NCBI RefSeq assembly: GCF_032917945.1
Contig: NZ_CP136624.1
Span: 6,944,001 to 7,008,000, forward strand
Length of the DNA stretch: 64,000 nucleotides
Origin: Bradyrhizobium sp. sBnM-33
GTDB taxonomy: Bacteria > Pseudomonadota > Alphaproteobacteria > Rhizobiales > Xanthobacteraceae
Direction: 5' to 3'
Below the pieces are notes generated by a model. It was not told where the DNA came from and ran no database searches. It saw only the letters and a list, made by a program, of their open reading frames with translations. The first letter of the stretch is position 1, and every line of letters begins with the position of its first letter. This document shows, in pieces, positions 30,388 through 39,580 of the stretch. A program made the position numbers and the translations under genes.

Positions 30388-30702
30388 TCAGGCGCCCGGT
30401 GAATCGGCCCGGGATTGACGATCACGTAGCCGACGGTCGAGCGGGATGCGCGTCAGGTGCCGGCCGGAATTGGCGTCATAGGCAAGCCAAGTGAAACCCC
30501 TCGCCGTGGCGCAGCTCGTCAAATCTGCCGGCCGTGCGCGGTGATGCGCTGGACTGCGCCAGCTGGCTATGCCTTTGAGTCCGCGTCGACGTGCTGCGAG
30601 CATTAAACGCTGGGCAAGCCCGCGACCCAGATGCAGCCTGGGGTAAGAAAGCCAAGCGCATTGAATTGTGAGATGACCGTTTGCCGCATCAATGAACAGC
30701 AA
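30388..30702 (-). pseudogene. Probable GNAT acetyltransferase remnant
   Basis: A minus frame contains YPRLHLGRGLAQRLMLAARR and RRGLKGIAS, then ATARGFTWLAYD and LTRIPLDRR, resembling the acetyl-CoA-binding motif (Q/R-x-x-G-x-G/A) and C-terminal strands of small GNAT domains. The expected E-x-L-x-x-N-x-x-M segment between these blocks is unreadable in this frame, which suggests a pair of frameshifts. There is no credible start. It probably derives from a PatZ-like or stand-alone GNAT; low certainty. Confidence 0.4.
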
Positions 30703-30941
30703 TTGAGAAAATTGCGGGACGGCGGCAGCAATTGCCGAACCCGCAGATGTCAGATCGGGCCATAGTGGGGGAGCTTGGCGTCAGCAAGATTCGACGGTTC
30801 CCGGGAAGTACTGGCGCACGTGCGCCAGTTGACGCGCGGGTGGATCTTAGTGGCAAGGTCCGTCCCCGCTCGCTAATTGGCAAGACGGCTGCGAAGGATA
30901 CGCTGTGTCGGGTCAACCAAATCATTCCGGGAGCGCTCAAG

Positions 30942-31204
30942 ATGCAATTGTCCACTGCCAAACACCTAGCCCTTCTGTTCGCGATTTCTGTATCGGCGAT
31001 CCCGCCCATAGCGCAGGCCCAATATTATGGTTCTCCGGGGGGCTACTGTGTCAGCAGACATCTGATCTGCGTAGTTCAGCCTCCGTACAACCAGTATCGA
31101 AGCTCGTGTGCAGTTGCACGCCGAACCTTCCAACCTGGGGATATTGCGAGTGTCGTCTGGAAAACTATGGCCGCTTAGTCCCCGGGTCCATTGTCTTTCG
31201 GTAA
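30942..31204 (+). pseudogene. Small secreted Cys-containing protein, frameshifted copy
   Basis: From ATG 30942 a signal peptide (LALLFAISVSAIPPIAQA-type) is followed by a mature part starting QYYGSPGGYCVSRH and continuing LICVVQPPYNQYRSSC and ARRTFQPGD. Near 31139 a 1-nt lesion moves the true text to another frame, where YCECRLENYGRLVPGSIVFR ends at about 31204. It is a paralogue of the intact gene at 53523-53783. Function unknown; probably periplasmic or secreted. Both copies sit next to a divergent transglutaminase-like RTX gene. Confidence 0.7.
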
Positions 31205-31848
31205 CGGCCCGCCCTAGCGTGAACCGGCGGCTATTAACGGATCAGCTTGCTCCAGCCGCGGCGAGGTCGCAAGCGATCTTGTCAGGATCGCCAAGGATGG
31301 CATCCATGGCAACAGACCATGGACGATTTGGTTTCCTTGGCAAAATGACGTCGCGTCTTATCCAGAATGCCGCGCTGTAAGGCGACAGATGCAGCCGCCT
31401 TTTACGCCATCTCGTTGAAGTCGATCGCGTACAACCGTCCTGGATTGTGCTGAGCGTCCCTATAGTCACGTTGTGCCGCCCCCGGCCGGTGAATGCCGAC
31501 TGATGGTTGATCTCGTCCAGTTACTTGTCGGCCCGCCGACCACTTTGGAAGGCCCGAGGGGTCCATGGTTGGGGGTTCTTCTTTTCCCAATCACGATAGG
31601 GATCCCAAGCGGCCTTATGGGCGTCGTGGGCGGTCCACAGTCCGTTGTAAGCCTGCTCGAGTTAACTAAATGCGTCGCGAAATTCACCGTCAAACTGCTT
31701 AGTGGCAGGCGCGGCCCGTCCTGCCTCGGGATCAGTGAGGCGCCTGGAGGCCGCGCTTCCAACGCATATTCATGATGGCCCTCCTACTGATTGCGGCCCC
31801 GCCCACATCTGGCCCGGGCTTCCCTATCAACAGCACTGGAATGATCAA
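31205..31848. other. Decayed stretch without a supported gene
   Basis: About 640 nt before the metalloprotease promoter region. On the minus strand, roughly 31700-31400, there is protein-like text (LEQAYNGLWTAHDAHKAAWD, then PYRDWEK) interrupted by stops and without a start, which suggests a dead gene of unknown family. Nothing else is recognisable. Confidence 0.3.
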
Positions 31849-32074
31849 CGCGCCGGCAGGCCGGCGCGAGACGAAGCAGCGGTGCTGCGGCGGGGTACGC
31901 GTGGTCGGCAATCAGGAAAATTTATTGACGTTTTCACTAGCTCTGAGCATTGATTAATCTTACGACAATCCAAGCTAACGAAAAAATTGCTCGTCTCTTT
32001 TTCTGCCGTCTCAGGCACCCGCCTAGTATTCTTAAGTCTTTTCATTGGCATGCGCATAGTAGGGGAATAGAGGA
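31849..32074 (+). promoter_or_regulatory. Putative promoter region of the RTX metalloprotease gene
   Basis: This region can be aligned by eye with the region upstream of the next RTX gene (33971-34175): shared GAGACGAAG, GGAAAAT, TTGACGTTTTC, CTCTGAGCA, ACAATCC and CAGGCACC-like blocks in the same order. TTGACG (31924-31929) is a candidate -35 with a poorly conserved -10. A perfect GC-rich inverted repeat, CGCGCCGGC-AG-GCCGGCGCG (31849-31868), precedes it. Conservation between two otherwise different genes suggests shared control or a duplicated promoter. Confidence 0.45.
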
Positions 32075-33820
32075 ATGCCGGTAGTGAACGATTACACCTC
32101 CATCCTTTCCGGCGACACCTGGTCCGGACGGGGCGCAACCGGCACTCCGGTTTTTATCACTTTCTCATTCGAAAGTGTCCCGCAACCCTATCTTTCTGCC
32201 AACTACAGCCAGCGGTTTATCAACTCGTTCCAAACCTTTTCCCCTGAGGACAGGGATTTAGCCCGCGAGGCCCTCCGCCAGTGGGGCGAGGCCTGCGGCA
32301 TTCAGTTTCTGGAGGTCGCCGCCGGAGAGGGCGATATAAGATTCGGCCGTTACAACTTCGACTACACTCCGAATAACGCGTCGAACAGCGGCTTCGCTTA
32401 TTATCCGAGCCGCGCAATTGCCGATACATACATCACCGAGTCCCTGCTCGGTGGCGACGTTTTCGTGAACACTCAGTACAGCAACTCTGTCTACCTGTTG
32501 CTGCATGAGATTGGCCACGCACTCGGGTTCAAGCATACGTTCGATGGCACGACTACTCTCGACCCGGCCTTAGACAATCATACCAACACGGTGATGAGTT
32601 ACACGGGCGGACTGGTCGACGTCCTCGGTCCGCTCGACATCCAGGCCGCGCAGTATGTTTACGGGACCCCGTCCGCGGATGGCACGCACCTCGCGTCGTG
32701 GTCGTGGAGCGCGGCGACCGCCACACTGACCCAGACCGGCAAGGCGACCGCGGACAAGATCTTTGGCACATCGATCAAGGATGTGATCGACGGGGCCGGT
32801 GGCAACGACCAAATCGGCGGATTTGGCGGCAACGATATGTTGCGCGGTGGCGTCGGCGCAGATCACGTATTCGGCGGCGCTGGGAACGACGTGATCGCTG
32901 GTGGCGCCGGAGACGACCTCCTGTACGGCGGCAACTATTGGGGCGACAGCGCCGCCGGCTCGGATACGCTGGACTACTCGGCGGCGACTACGTCAGTCAC
33001 GCTGTTCTTCGACGCACAATGGAACGGGACCCTTTGGTACAACGCAACCGGATCCGATATCGGCACCGACTTGACCTACGACTTTGCCAACGCGATCATG
33101 GGTGCGGGCAACGACACCGTCACCGGCAATGCGGATGCCAATCGGATCGACGGCCGCGGCGGTACCGATACGATGCGAGGCGGCGATGGAGACGACACCT
33201 ACGTCATCGACCGCGTATCGGACGTGATCATCGAGTTGGCGAATGGCGGCACAGACACCTTGGAAGTCGGCTTCACCTATTCGGGGCGTCCTGCCAACGT
33301 TGAGATCGTGCAGTTGGTCGGCACGTCTGCCATTGATCTTACTGGCTCAACCTACGATGATGTCCTGAACGGCAATAGCGCAACCAACACGATCCTCGGT
33401 GGCATCGGGGCCGACGTCATTGCCGGTGGTGGCGGCAAGGATCTGATGACCGGCGGTGCAGGCCTTGACCGGATGGTAGCTTCGTCGCTTGCGGACAGCG
33501 GCGTGGCCTTCGCCTTTCGCGACGTGATTAATACCTTCGCGCACGGTGACAAGATTGATGTCTCGATGATTGATGCCAACAGCCTGGCTGCCGGCAACCA
33601 GGCGTTTACGTTCGTATCGGCTTTTGCAGGCGTCGCAGGTCAGCTTCAGTGGGATCTGACTAATATCTCGCCGACAGGTGTGAAGGGCTACCTGGCACAG
33701 GGCGACGTGAACGGCGATGGCGCCGCCGACTTCTCGTTGCAGGTCTACACGTCGCCGACCAACAACCTGCCAGGTGGTTCAGCGGGATGGAATCTCGCAG
33801 CATGGGATTTCATCCTGTGA
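32075..33820 (+). CDS. Serralysin-type secreted zinc metalloprotease (M10B) with RTX repeats
   Basis: A 581-residue protein. The zinc site HEIGHALGFKH spans residues 144-154 and the Met-turn VMSY follows at 173-176, which defines a metzincin of the serralysin group. RTX nonapeptides (GGAGNDVIAGGAGDDLLYGG) bind calcium after secretion, and the last 115 or so residues are the cassette shared across this array, ending WDFIL, the hydrophobic tail read by type I exporters. The usual family length is about 480; the extra length is a second RTX and beta-roll segment. It has no Sec signal peptide, as expected. Intact and probably functional if a T1SS exists elsewhere. Confidence 0.9.
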   Translation: MPVVNDYTSILSGDTWSGRGATGTPVFITFSFESVPQPYLSANYSQRFINSFQTFSPEDRDLAREALRQWGEACGIQFLEVAAGEGDIRFGRYNFDYTPNNASNSGFAYYPSRAIADTYITESLLGGDVFVNTQYSNSVYLLLHEIGHALGFKHTFDGTTTLDPALDNHTNTVMSYTGGLVDVLGPLDIQAAQYVYGTPSADGTHLASWSWSAATATLTQTGKATADKIFGTSIKDVIDGAGGNDQIGGFGGNDMLRGGVGADHVFGGAGNDVIAGGAGDDLLYGGNYWGDSAAGSDTLDYSAATTSVTLFFDAQWNGTLWYNATGSDIGTDLTYDFANAIMGAGNDTVTGNADANRIDGRGGTDTMRGGDGDDTYVIDRVSDVIIELANGGTDTLEVGFTYSGRPANVEIVQLVGTSAIDLTGSTYDDVLNGNSATNTILGGIGADVIAGGGGKDLMTGGAGLDRMVASSLADSGVAFAFRDVINTFAHGDKIDVSMIDANSLAAGNQAFTFVSAFAGVAGQLQWDLTNISPTGVKGYLAQGDVNGDGAADFSLQVYTSPTNNLPGGSAGWNLAAWDFIL

Positions 33821-33944
33821 CGCTAAACCAGCTTCGAAGCAGAAGGTTTTTCGAATAGGGATTACAATATAGCGGCGTGTGCGAATCCATGACCCGATGG
33901 TCGGTGGCCGCAAGCGATTGACCACAAACCCCGCCCGTGTTTCA

Positions 33945-33960
33945 TCACCCATTTGGGTGA
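33945..33960 (+). promoter_or_regulatory. Perfect palindrome upstream of the 70-residue-repeat RTX gene
   Basis: TCACCCATTTGGGTGA has 7-bp arms around a TT centre. It ends 215 nt before the ATG at 34176. The same palindrome (as TCACCCAAATGGGTGA on the plus strand) lies 215 nt before the ATG of the minus-strand RTX gene at 52055, in the same orientation relative to the gene. This looks like a regulator-binding site; the regulator is unknown. Confidence 0.55.
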
Positions 33961-33970
33961 GCGCTCGTGC

Positions 33971-34175
33971 CGGATCCCCTATCCGGCGCCGAGACGAAGT
34001 AGCGGCGCTGCCTCGGGTGGATCCAATCCGGAAAATCGATTGACGTTTTCGCCGACTCTGAGCACTAATCAACTTAAGACAATCCCATTTAACAAAAAAA
34101 TCGCCTTCATTTCTTTTTGCCTTCTTAGGCACCCTCCAGATTTCTCCAGTGTCCCTATTTTGTGGAGCATTTGCC
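33971..34175 (+). promoter_or_regulatory. Putative promoter region shared with the metalloprotease gene
   Basis: This is the counterpart of 31849-32074, aligned through GAGACGAAG (from 33991), TTGACGTTTTC, CTCTGAGCAC and ACAATCCCAT. It contains the inverted repeat CCGGAT-CCCCT-ATCCGG (33970-33986) at the matching place. TTGACG is a candidate -35. A GGAG ribosome-binding site lies 9 nt before ATG 34176. Confidence 0.45.
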
Positions 34176-36521
34176 ATGCCCGTATTCACCGGCGACAATA
34201 CCAACAACACCCTGACCGGCGGCGCCGGAGACGACACCCTGAACGGCCTGGGCGGGAACGATATCCTGATCGGCAATGGCGGCGCGGATATTTTGGACGG
34301 AGGAACCGGATCCGACTCCGCCTCGTACACCACCTCCGCAGGAGGGTTGACCGTCAATCTTGCAGACGCCTCCCAGAACACAGGGGATGCCGCCGGCGAT
34401 ACCTTCTTCTCGATCGAGAACATTCGCGGTAGCGGGTTTGCGGACACATTGATCGGGGATGGTGGCAACAACGCCTTGCGTGGCGGAGCCGGAGCAGACA
34501 TTCTGGATGGCGGTGCAGGCTTCGATTTTGCCGATTACCGCGGCGCTGCCACAGGGCTGATTGCCAGTTTGGCGAACCCGGGAACCAACACTGGCGATGC
34601 AGCCGGGGATACCTATACCTCGATCGAAGGACTGATCGGCTCGGATTTCGATGACACGCTAACCGGTGACGGCAATGTCAATTTGTTGCGCGGCGGGCTC
34701 GGCGCCGATGCGCTCGACGGCGGCGGCGGCAATGACTTTGCCGATTATGCCAACGCCACCACTTCTGTCACGGTCAATCTCGCCAATTCAGCGGCTAACA
34801 CTGGGGAAGCGGCTGGCGACACATTTACGTCGATCGAGGCGATCCGAGGTGGCGATTTCAACGACACGCTCATAGGTGATGCAGCCATCAACATCCTGCG
34901 TGGGGGACTGGGCGCTGACATCCTTGACGGTGGGCTTGGCTTTGATTTAGCCGATTATGGAAACGCAACGGCGGGAGTGACTGTAAATCTTGCAAATTCC
35001 GGCTTGAATACCGGCGAGGCAACGGGCGACACGTTTATATCGATCCAAGGTCTGCTTGGCTCGAGCTTCGCCGATCAACTCACCGGTGATGCCAACAACA
35101 ATTTGCTGAGGGGCGGCGCTGGCGCCGACCATCTCAACGGTGGAGCTGGCTTCGATACTGCGGACTACTCGCAATCAATCATTGGCTTAGTGGCGAGCCT
35201 CGCCAACCCCGCCGCGAATACTGGGGACGCGGCCGGCGATACATACGCATCCATCGAAGGGCTATGGGGTTCCGCCTTCAACGACACTTTGGTGTTGAGC
35301 AACGCTGGAGGCTTCCTGGACGGGAATCTGGGAGCTGACACGTTGATTGGCGGCACGGGGTTTGACCTCGTGATGTACAAGAATTCCACGAGCGGCCTTA
35401 CGGTCAATCTCGCCAATTCAGCGGCAAACACGGGAGAAGCCGCTGGCGACACCTTTACCGCCATCGAAGGTATTGGCGGATCAAACTTTAACGACACGCT
35501 GATCGGTGATTCGGGCGGGAATTATCTGCGCGGAAATTTTGGGGCGGACGTCTTGAATGGCGCAGGTGGAACTGACATTGCCGACTACTCCGAGGCGACG
35601 ACCGGCCTGACTGTCAGCTTGACCGACCCAAACTTGAATACCGGAGAGGCCGCGGGCGATACTTTCATATTTATCGAAGGTCTCGGCGGTTCGTTTTTTA
35701 ACGATGTTCTCACCGGCAACGGCGACGTCAATCGTCTCATCGGCAATGATGGCGTTGATCAGCTCTATGGCCTGGTCGGTAACGATACGCTGGACGGTGG
35801 CGCGGGCAATGACTTGCTCGACGGCGGGGCCGGGATCGACACGATGACGGGCGGTGGCGGCGACGACACCTACACTGTGGACAATGCCGGCGACCAGGTA
35901 ATCGAAGCCCTCAATGGCGGGACCGACACCGTCAATACTTCGGTCAACTACGCGCTTGCGGCCGGTCAGCAGATCGAGGTCTTTACCGCTAGCGGTACGA
36001 ACGGGATAACCCTTACGGGTAACGAGCTCGGTCAGACCATCAACGGCAACACCGGCAACAACATCCTGAGCGGCGGCGGTGGTGCGGATCTCCTGCTTGG
36101 CGGCATCGGCGCCGACGTGATCGACGGAGGTGCAGGAAAGGACACCATGACGGGCGGTGCGGGCCTCGACCGGATGGTGGTTTCGTCGCTTGCGGACAGC
36201 GGCGTGGCCTTCGCCTTTCGCGACGTTATCAATACCTTTGCGCACGGTGACAAGATTGATGTCTCGACGATTGATGCCAACAGCCTTGCTGCCGGCAACC
36301 AGGCGTTTACGTTCGTGTCGGCCTTTACAGGCGTCGCGGGTCAGCTTCAGTGGGACCTGACTAATACCTCGCCGACAGGCGTGAAAGGCTACCTTGTGCA
36401 GGGCGATGTCAATGGCGACGCCGCTGCGGATTTTTCGCTGCAAATCTATACATCACCAACCAATAACCTGCCCGGCGGCAGCGCAGGGTGGAATCTTGCG
36501 GCGTGGGACTTCGTCCTTTGA
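34176..36521 (+). CDS. RTX protein with seven perfect 70-residue repeats
   Basis: A 781-residue protein from ATG 34176 (GGAG 9 nt upstream; the longer frame from 34149 lacks such a site). After a short RTX opening (TNNTLTGGAGDDTLNGLGGN) come seven tandem units of exactly 70 residues, residues 51-540, each built as Y-x5-G-(L/V)-x-(V/A)-(N/S)-L-x3-x3-NTG-(D/E)-A-x-GD-T-x3-I followed by F-x-D-x-L-x-GD and an RTX nonapeptide pair. Classic RTX repeats and the shared C-terminal cassette ending WDFVL follow. No enzymatic head is visible, so it may be an adhesin or matrix protein. It lies immediately downstream of the metalloprotease, with its own promoter-like region. Confidence 0.82.
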   Translation: MPVFTGDNTNNTLTGGAGDDTLNGLGGNDILIGNGGADILDGGTGSDSASYTTSAGGLTVNLADASQNTGDAAGDTFFSIENIRGSGFADTLIGDGGNNALRGGAGADILDGGAGFDFADYRGAATGLIASLANPGTNTGDAAGDTYTSIEGLIGSDFDDTLTGDGNVNLLRGGLGADALDGGGGNDFADYANATTSVTVNLANSAANTGEAAGDTFTSIEAIRGGDFNDTLIGDAAINILRGGLGADILDGGLGFDLADYGNATAGVTVNLANSGLNTGEATGDTFISIQGLLGSSFADQLTGDANNNLLRGGAGADHLNGGAGFDTADYSQSIIGLVASLANPAANTGDAAGDTYASIEGLWGSAFNDTLVLSNAGGFLDGNLGADTLIGGTGFDLVMYKNSTSGLTVNLANSAANTGEAAGDTFTAIEGIGGSNFNDTLIGDSGGNYLRGNFGADVLNGAGGTDIADYSEATTGLTVSLTDPNLNTGEAAGDTFIFIEGLGGSFFNDVLTGNGDVNRLIGNDGVDQLYGLVGNDTLDGGAGNDLLDGGAGIDTMTGGGGDDTYTVDNAGDQVIEALNGGTDTVNTSVNYALAAGQQIEVFTASGTNGITLTGNELGQTINGNTGNNILSGGGGADLLLGGIGADVIDGGAGKDTMTGGAGLDRMVVSSLADSGVAFAFRDVINTFAHGDKIDVSTIDANSLAAGNQAFTFVSAFTGVAGQLQWDLTNTSPTGVKGYLVQGDVNGDAAADFSLQIYTSPTNNLPGGSAGWNLAAWDFVL

Positions 36522-36706
36522 AGTAAAACCCCATTGAATTAAATCGTTTGTACGGCTTGCGGTCGTGCGAGGCCGCCACTTGTAGCGAGATTGAGCGGCA
36601 TCATGTAGCAGCCGGGCAAGTCGGTCGATATAACGCGATGCGCTGACGGCTTCTTTCGTGCGACCTCCATGCTGGAAATAGCCGTTCCCTCCCTTCGGAT
36701 GCGCCA
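36351..36706 (+). repeat. Duplicated block, copy 1 (RTX 3' end plus HGG-gene remnant)
   Basis: The last 170 nt of the RTX gene and the following 185 nt recur at 38831-39187 at a constant offset of 2480. I count five mismatches over the first 330 positions. The block crosses the stop codon into the antisense HGG-gene remnant, so it is a segment duplication or gene conversion and not selection on protein. Confidence 0.8.
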
Positions 36707-36807
36707 CCGCGGGCACCGTGCATCCGGCACACGCGACAGCCGCGAACCGCAGTTGCTCCACAGGGCTTACCTGTTCGTTTCGATTTGGCTTTGCCAGCGA
36801 AGGGCAT
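36545..36807 (-). pseudogene. Broken HGG-motif small conserved gene
   Basis: It starts at ATG 36807 (MPFAGKAKSKRTGKPCG, then AVRGCRVCRMHGARGG), the Cys/His pattern of a small protein family common in Bradyrhizobium and on phage-like elements. After the MHG motif a frameshift near 36715 moves the text to another frame (GNGYFQHGGRTKEAVSASRY, then IDRLARLLHDAAQS). The start directly abuts the truncated IS110 transposase. The function of the family is unknown to me. The 3' part is repeated at 39010-39190. Confidence 0.6.
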
Positions 36808-37665
36808 CGATCTTTGAAGAGGCGTGAGACCGAGCCAAGCCGCGAAGTCACGGCCTTTGGCGAAGGTCTCGGCCGGCGGTGCTAGAGCGGCGATCGCGGT
36901 GGCGGAGATTGGGCCAATGCCGGGAACGGTCAATAGCCTGCGGGATACTTCGTCCTCGCGAGCACGTCGCGCGATCTCCTTGTCAAGATCTGCGATCTTG
37001 CCATTGAGGCCGGCGAGCAGGTCTAACATCAATCGAAACATGGCGTGGGCCGCTTGGGAAGCGAGCTGGCCATCTCATCTTCTTCGATCAGGTCGGCAAG
37101 CATCGCCACATGCGACGGCCCCTTAGGTGCGACCCAACCATATTCAGTGAGGTGTCCCCGGATCGCGTTGATGAGCTGCGTTCGCTGCCGCACTACCAGG
37201 TCACGGGTCCGAAACACCAGACCCGCCGCCTGTTGCTGTTCGCTCTTCACGGCCACGAACCGCATGCTCGGCCGCTGCGCTGCTTCGCAAATCGCCTCAG
37301 CATCGATCGCGTCGTTCTTCTGCCGCTTCACGAACGGTTTTACATAGGCGGGCGGGATCAGCCGAACTTCATGACCAAGCTGGGTGAGCTGACGGGCCCA
37401 GTGATGTGCTCCACCACATGCCTCCAGCGCTACCGTGCAGCTCGGCTGGGCTGCGAAGAAATCCAGCAGCTTTCTACGGCTGATCCGCTTGCTGAATATC
37501 GCTCGCCCCCGCCCGTCCGCTCCATGAGCGTGGAAAACATGCTTGGCGATATCGAGACCGACTGTGATAACCTCTGACACGGACGCCTCCCTTAAGTGGT
37601 GCTCAACACCTCCACTTTGGCACATCGATGCCGTCGGCGGGGCGTCCACCCCATCATAAATGGAG
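36808..37665 (-). mobile_element. IS110-family insertion sequence remnant with frameshifted transposase
   Basis: The transposase starts at GTG 37580 (GGGAGG upstream). The N-terminal DEDD RuvC-like domain is recognisable: GLDIAKHVFHAHG, ALEACGGAHHWAR and KNDAIDAEAICEA. Near 37035 the frame shifts and the C-terminal transposase domain continues (LLTVPGIGPISATAIAALA, then FAKGRDFAAWLGLTP). It breaks off at about 36808, where an unrelated HGG gene begins, so roughly 70 C-terminal residues and one end are missing. The left end, near 37655-37670, lies at the 5' end of the next RTX gene. Not mobile on its own. Confidence 0.8.
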
Positions 37666-37677
37666 GGCGGATCGTCT

Positions 37678-39001
37678 ATAGCTATTCCCAATTGGCGGCG
37701 GCGGAGCTGTACGACTTCTTAGCCGACGAAGCCACGGACGCGGTCTGGGAATTTGCAGAGGAGGAGCTGGACGAACACCCCTCGCTTCTGTCTGGGGGGC
37801 TGCTTGCACTTGAGGTGTACGAACAAACCCAACCGGCCCTAGCTTTTAAGGAGAGTACAGAAGATTTCTTTGAGAAAACGATGACGCGTATCCAGAACAC
37901 GCTGGATGATTACCTCGATCCGTCGATTCCGGAAGATCAGAAGAGATCGTTGGACCTCGATGCCGTTGAGACCGATCTCAAGCAGTATTGGAAGGATCTT
38001 GTGGACGAGAAGATCGGCTTTCCGGTCAATAGCGCTCTCGATTTCCTCGACAACGCGGTTAAGAGCGCCCGCGTGATGCTCGGCAACAGCGATGTTCGAG
38101 CCCGCCTGGACATTGATCCTGTGGCTGGCGGCACACTGCCGCTGGCGGCCGCCGCAGGCCATCACGACGGCATCTTGGGAAGTAACAACGCGGACGTGAT
38201 CTCTGGCGGCGATCTGATCGACTTGATCTATGGCGCCGCCGGGAATGATACGCTCAGGGGAGGCACCGGCTCGGATATCCTCGTTGGCGGCGACGGGAAC
38301 GACTTTCTCGTTGGAGATATAGGTGAAGATATTCTATCGGGAGGATTGGGTAACGATCAGCTCGACGGTGGTTTTGGATACGATGAAATGCGCGGCGGAG
38401 TTGGCGACGACACATTCACATTTAATAGCTCGGCCGACCAGGCGATCGAGGCCGCCTCTCAGGGGATTGACACAATATTGTCGAGCGTCTCACTCAGCGT
38501 CATGCCGACTAATGTCGAGAATGCGACCTTGACGGGCTTTGGGTGGAACGGTCTGACCGGAAGCAGCGCCTGGAATGTCCTCACCGGAAACTCTGGTAAT
38601 TGGTTGGCCAGCTCGGCAAGGACACCCTTACTGGCGGCGGAGGCCTGGACAAGATGGTTTATGACTCGATCGCCGATTCCGGACCGGCATTTGCCGCCCG
38701 CGATGTGATCAACACTTTTGCCCACGGCGACAAGATCGACATTTCCGCGACCGACGCCAACAGTACGGTCGCGGGCAACCAAGCCTTCAGCTTCGTTTCC
38801 GCCTTCAGCGGCGTCGCCGGACAACTGCAGTGGGATCTGACTAATATCTCGCCGACAGGCGTGAAAGGCTACCTTGTGCAGGGCGATATCAATGGCGACG
38901 CCGCTGCGGATTTTTCGCTGCAAATCTATACATCACCAACCAATAACCTGCCCGGCGGCAGCGCAGGGTGGAATCTTGCGGCGTGGGACTTCGTCCTTTG
39001 A
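37678..39001 (+). pseudogene. RTX protein with IS-damaged start and a frameshift
   Basis: The readable protein begins YSYSQLAAAELYDFLADEAT right after the IS110 end, so its native start was probably cut off; the nearest in-frame start (37596) lies in IS sequence. The head (residues about 1-160) is mostly helical with acidic stretches (DLDAVETDLKQYWKDLVDEK) and matches no family I know. RTX nonapeptides follow (GAAGNDTLRGGTGSDILVGG). Near 38610 a single frameshift separates them from the shared export cassette, which runs in another frame to the stop at 39001 and ends WDFVL. The cassette end is part of the duplicated block. Confidence 0.75.
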
Positions 39002-39187
39002 AGTAAAACCCCATTGAATTAAATCGTTTGTAGGGCTTGCGGTCGTGCGAGGCCGCCACTTGTAGCGAGATTGAGCGGCATCATGTAGCAGCCGGGCAAG
39101 TCGGTCGACATAACGCGATGCGCTGACGGCTTCTTTCGTGCGACCTCCATGCTGGAAATAGCCGCTTTCCTCCATTCGGATGCGCCA
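38831..39187 (+). repeat. Duplicated block, copy 2
   Basis: The partner of 36351-36706. Identity starts inside the RTX cassette codons for QLQWDL and ends in the HGG remnant just after GCTGGAAATAGCC, with short ragged similarity to 39187. Being nearly identical across coding and non-coding sequence, it is recent. Confidence 0.8.
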
Positions 39188-39262
39188 CTGCAAGAGCGTT
39201 GGTCGGCGGTCGCAAGACGGATCTTGCCGGCAAGTTCTGGCGGGCGTCTCGTCCCCAACCAT
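39010..39262 (-). pseudogene. Second HGG-gene remnant (3' part only)
   Basis: The minus frame reads SGYFQHGGRTKEAVSASRYV and DRLARLLHDAAQS as in the first copy, but the Cys-rich N-terminal half is absent; upstream text is unrelated. It arrived with the duplicated block. Confidence 0.55.
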
Positions 39263-39580
39263 AAAGAGACTGGAGGCTACTGATGGACCAGGTCGCCGCT
39301 CGGAAAGGCCGGCGTCGAGTTCATAGCGGAGAACGGTGGCGGCGGCCTAAGGATGAGGAAGAGAAGGCGACATCTCTGGAAAGTGCCCTCGGCGTGGTTG
39401 TGATCTGAAGGCGCTTGCGGTGGGGGCTTCTATGTCGCGATTGAACCTTCTCCTCTAACAGAGAATGGCCTGTACGGAGGTAGATGAACATTTGCTTGCG
39501 GACCCATGCTGTTACAACTATCATCCTGTCCGTATTTTTCGGCCGCCGCTATTTGGTCCTATTGTTTCAGCGAGGCTGCT
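39263..39580. other. Spacer with a doubtful IS OrfA-like fragment
   Basis: An open stretch at 39282-39409 (plus strand) encodes MDQVAARKGRRRVHSGERW and then a KDEEEKA segment, faintly like the start of IS66/IS3 OrfA proteins, but it is too short and degraded to be sure. The rest holds nothing I recognise apart from the ribosome-binding site (GAGG, 39572-39575) of the next gene. Confidence 0.25.

Noticed and set aside
34326..35795. Regular repeats considered as a CRISPR array
   Set aside because: The 210-bp period is coding, in frame and without unique spacers; no cas genes.
35481..36443. Open frame of 320 codons on the minus strand
   Set aside because: Antisense to the RTX repeat gene; its apparent regularity mirrors the repeats.
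39282..39409. IS66/IS3 OrfA-like start
   Set aside because: Only a vague basic N-terminus; the rest does not follow the family.
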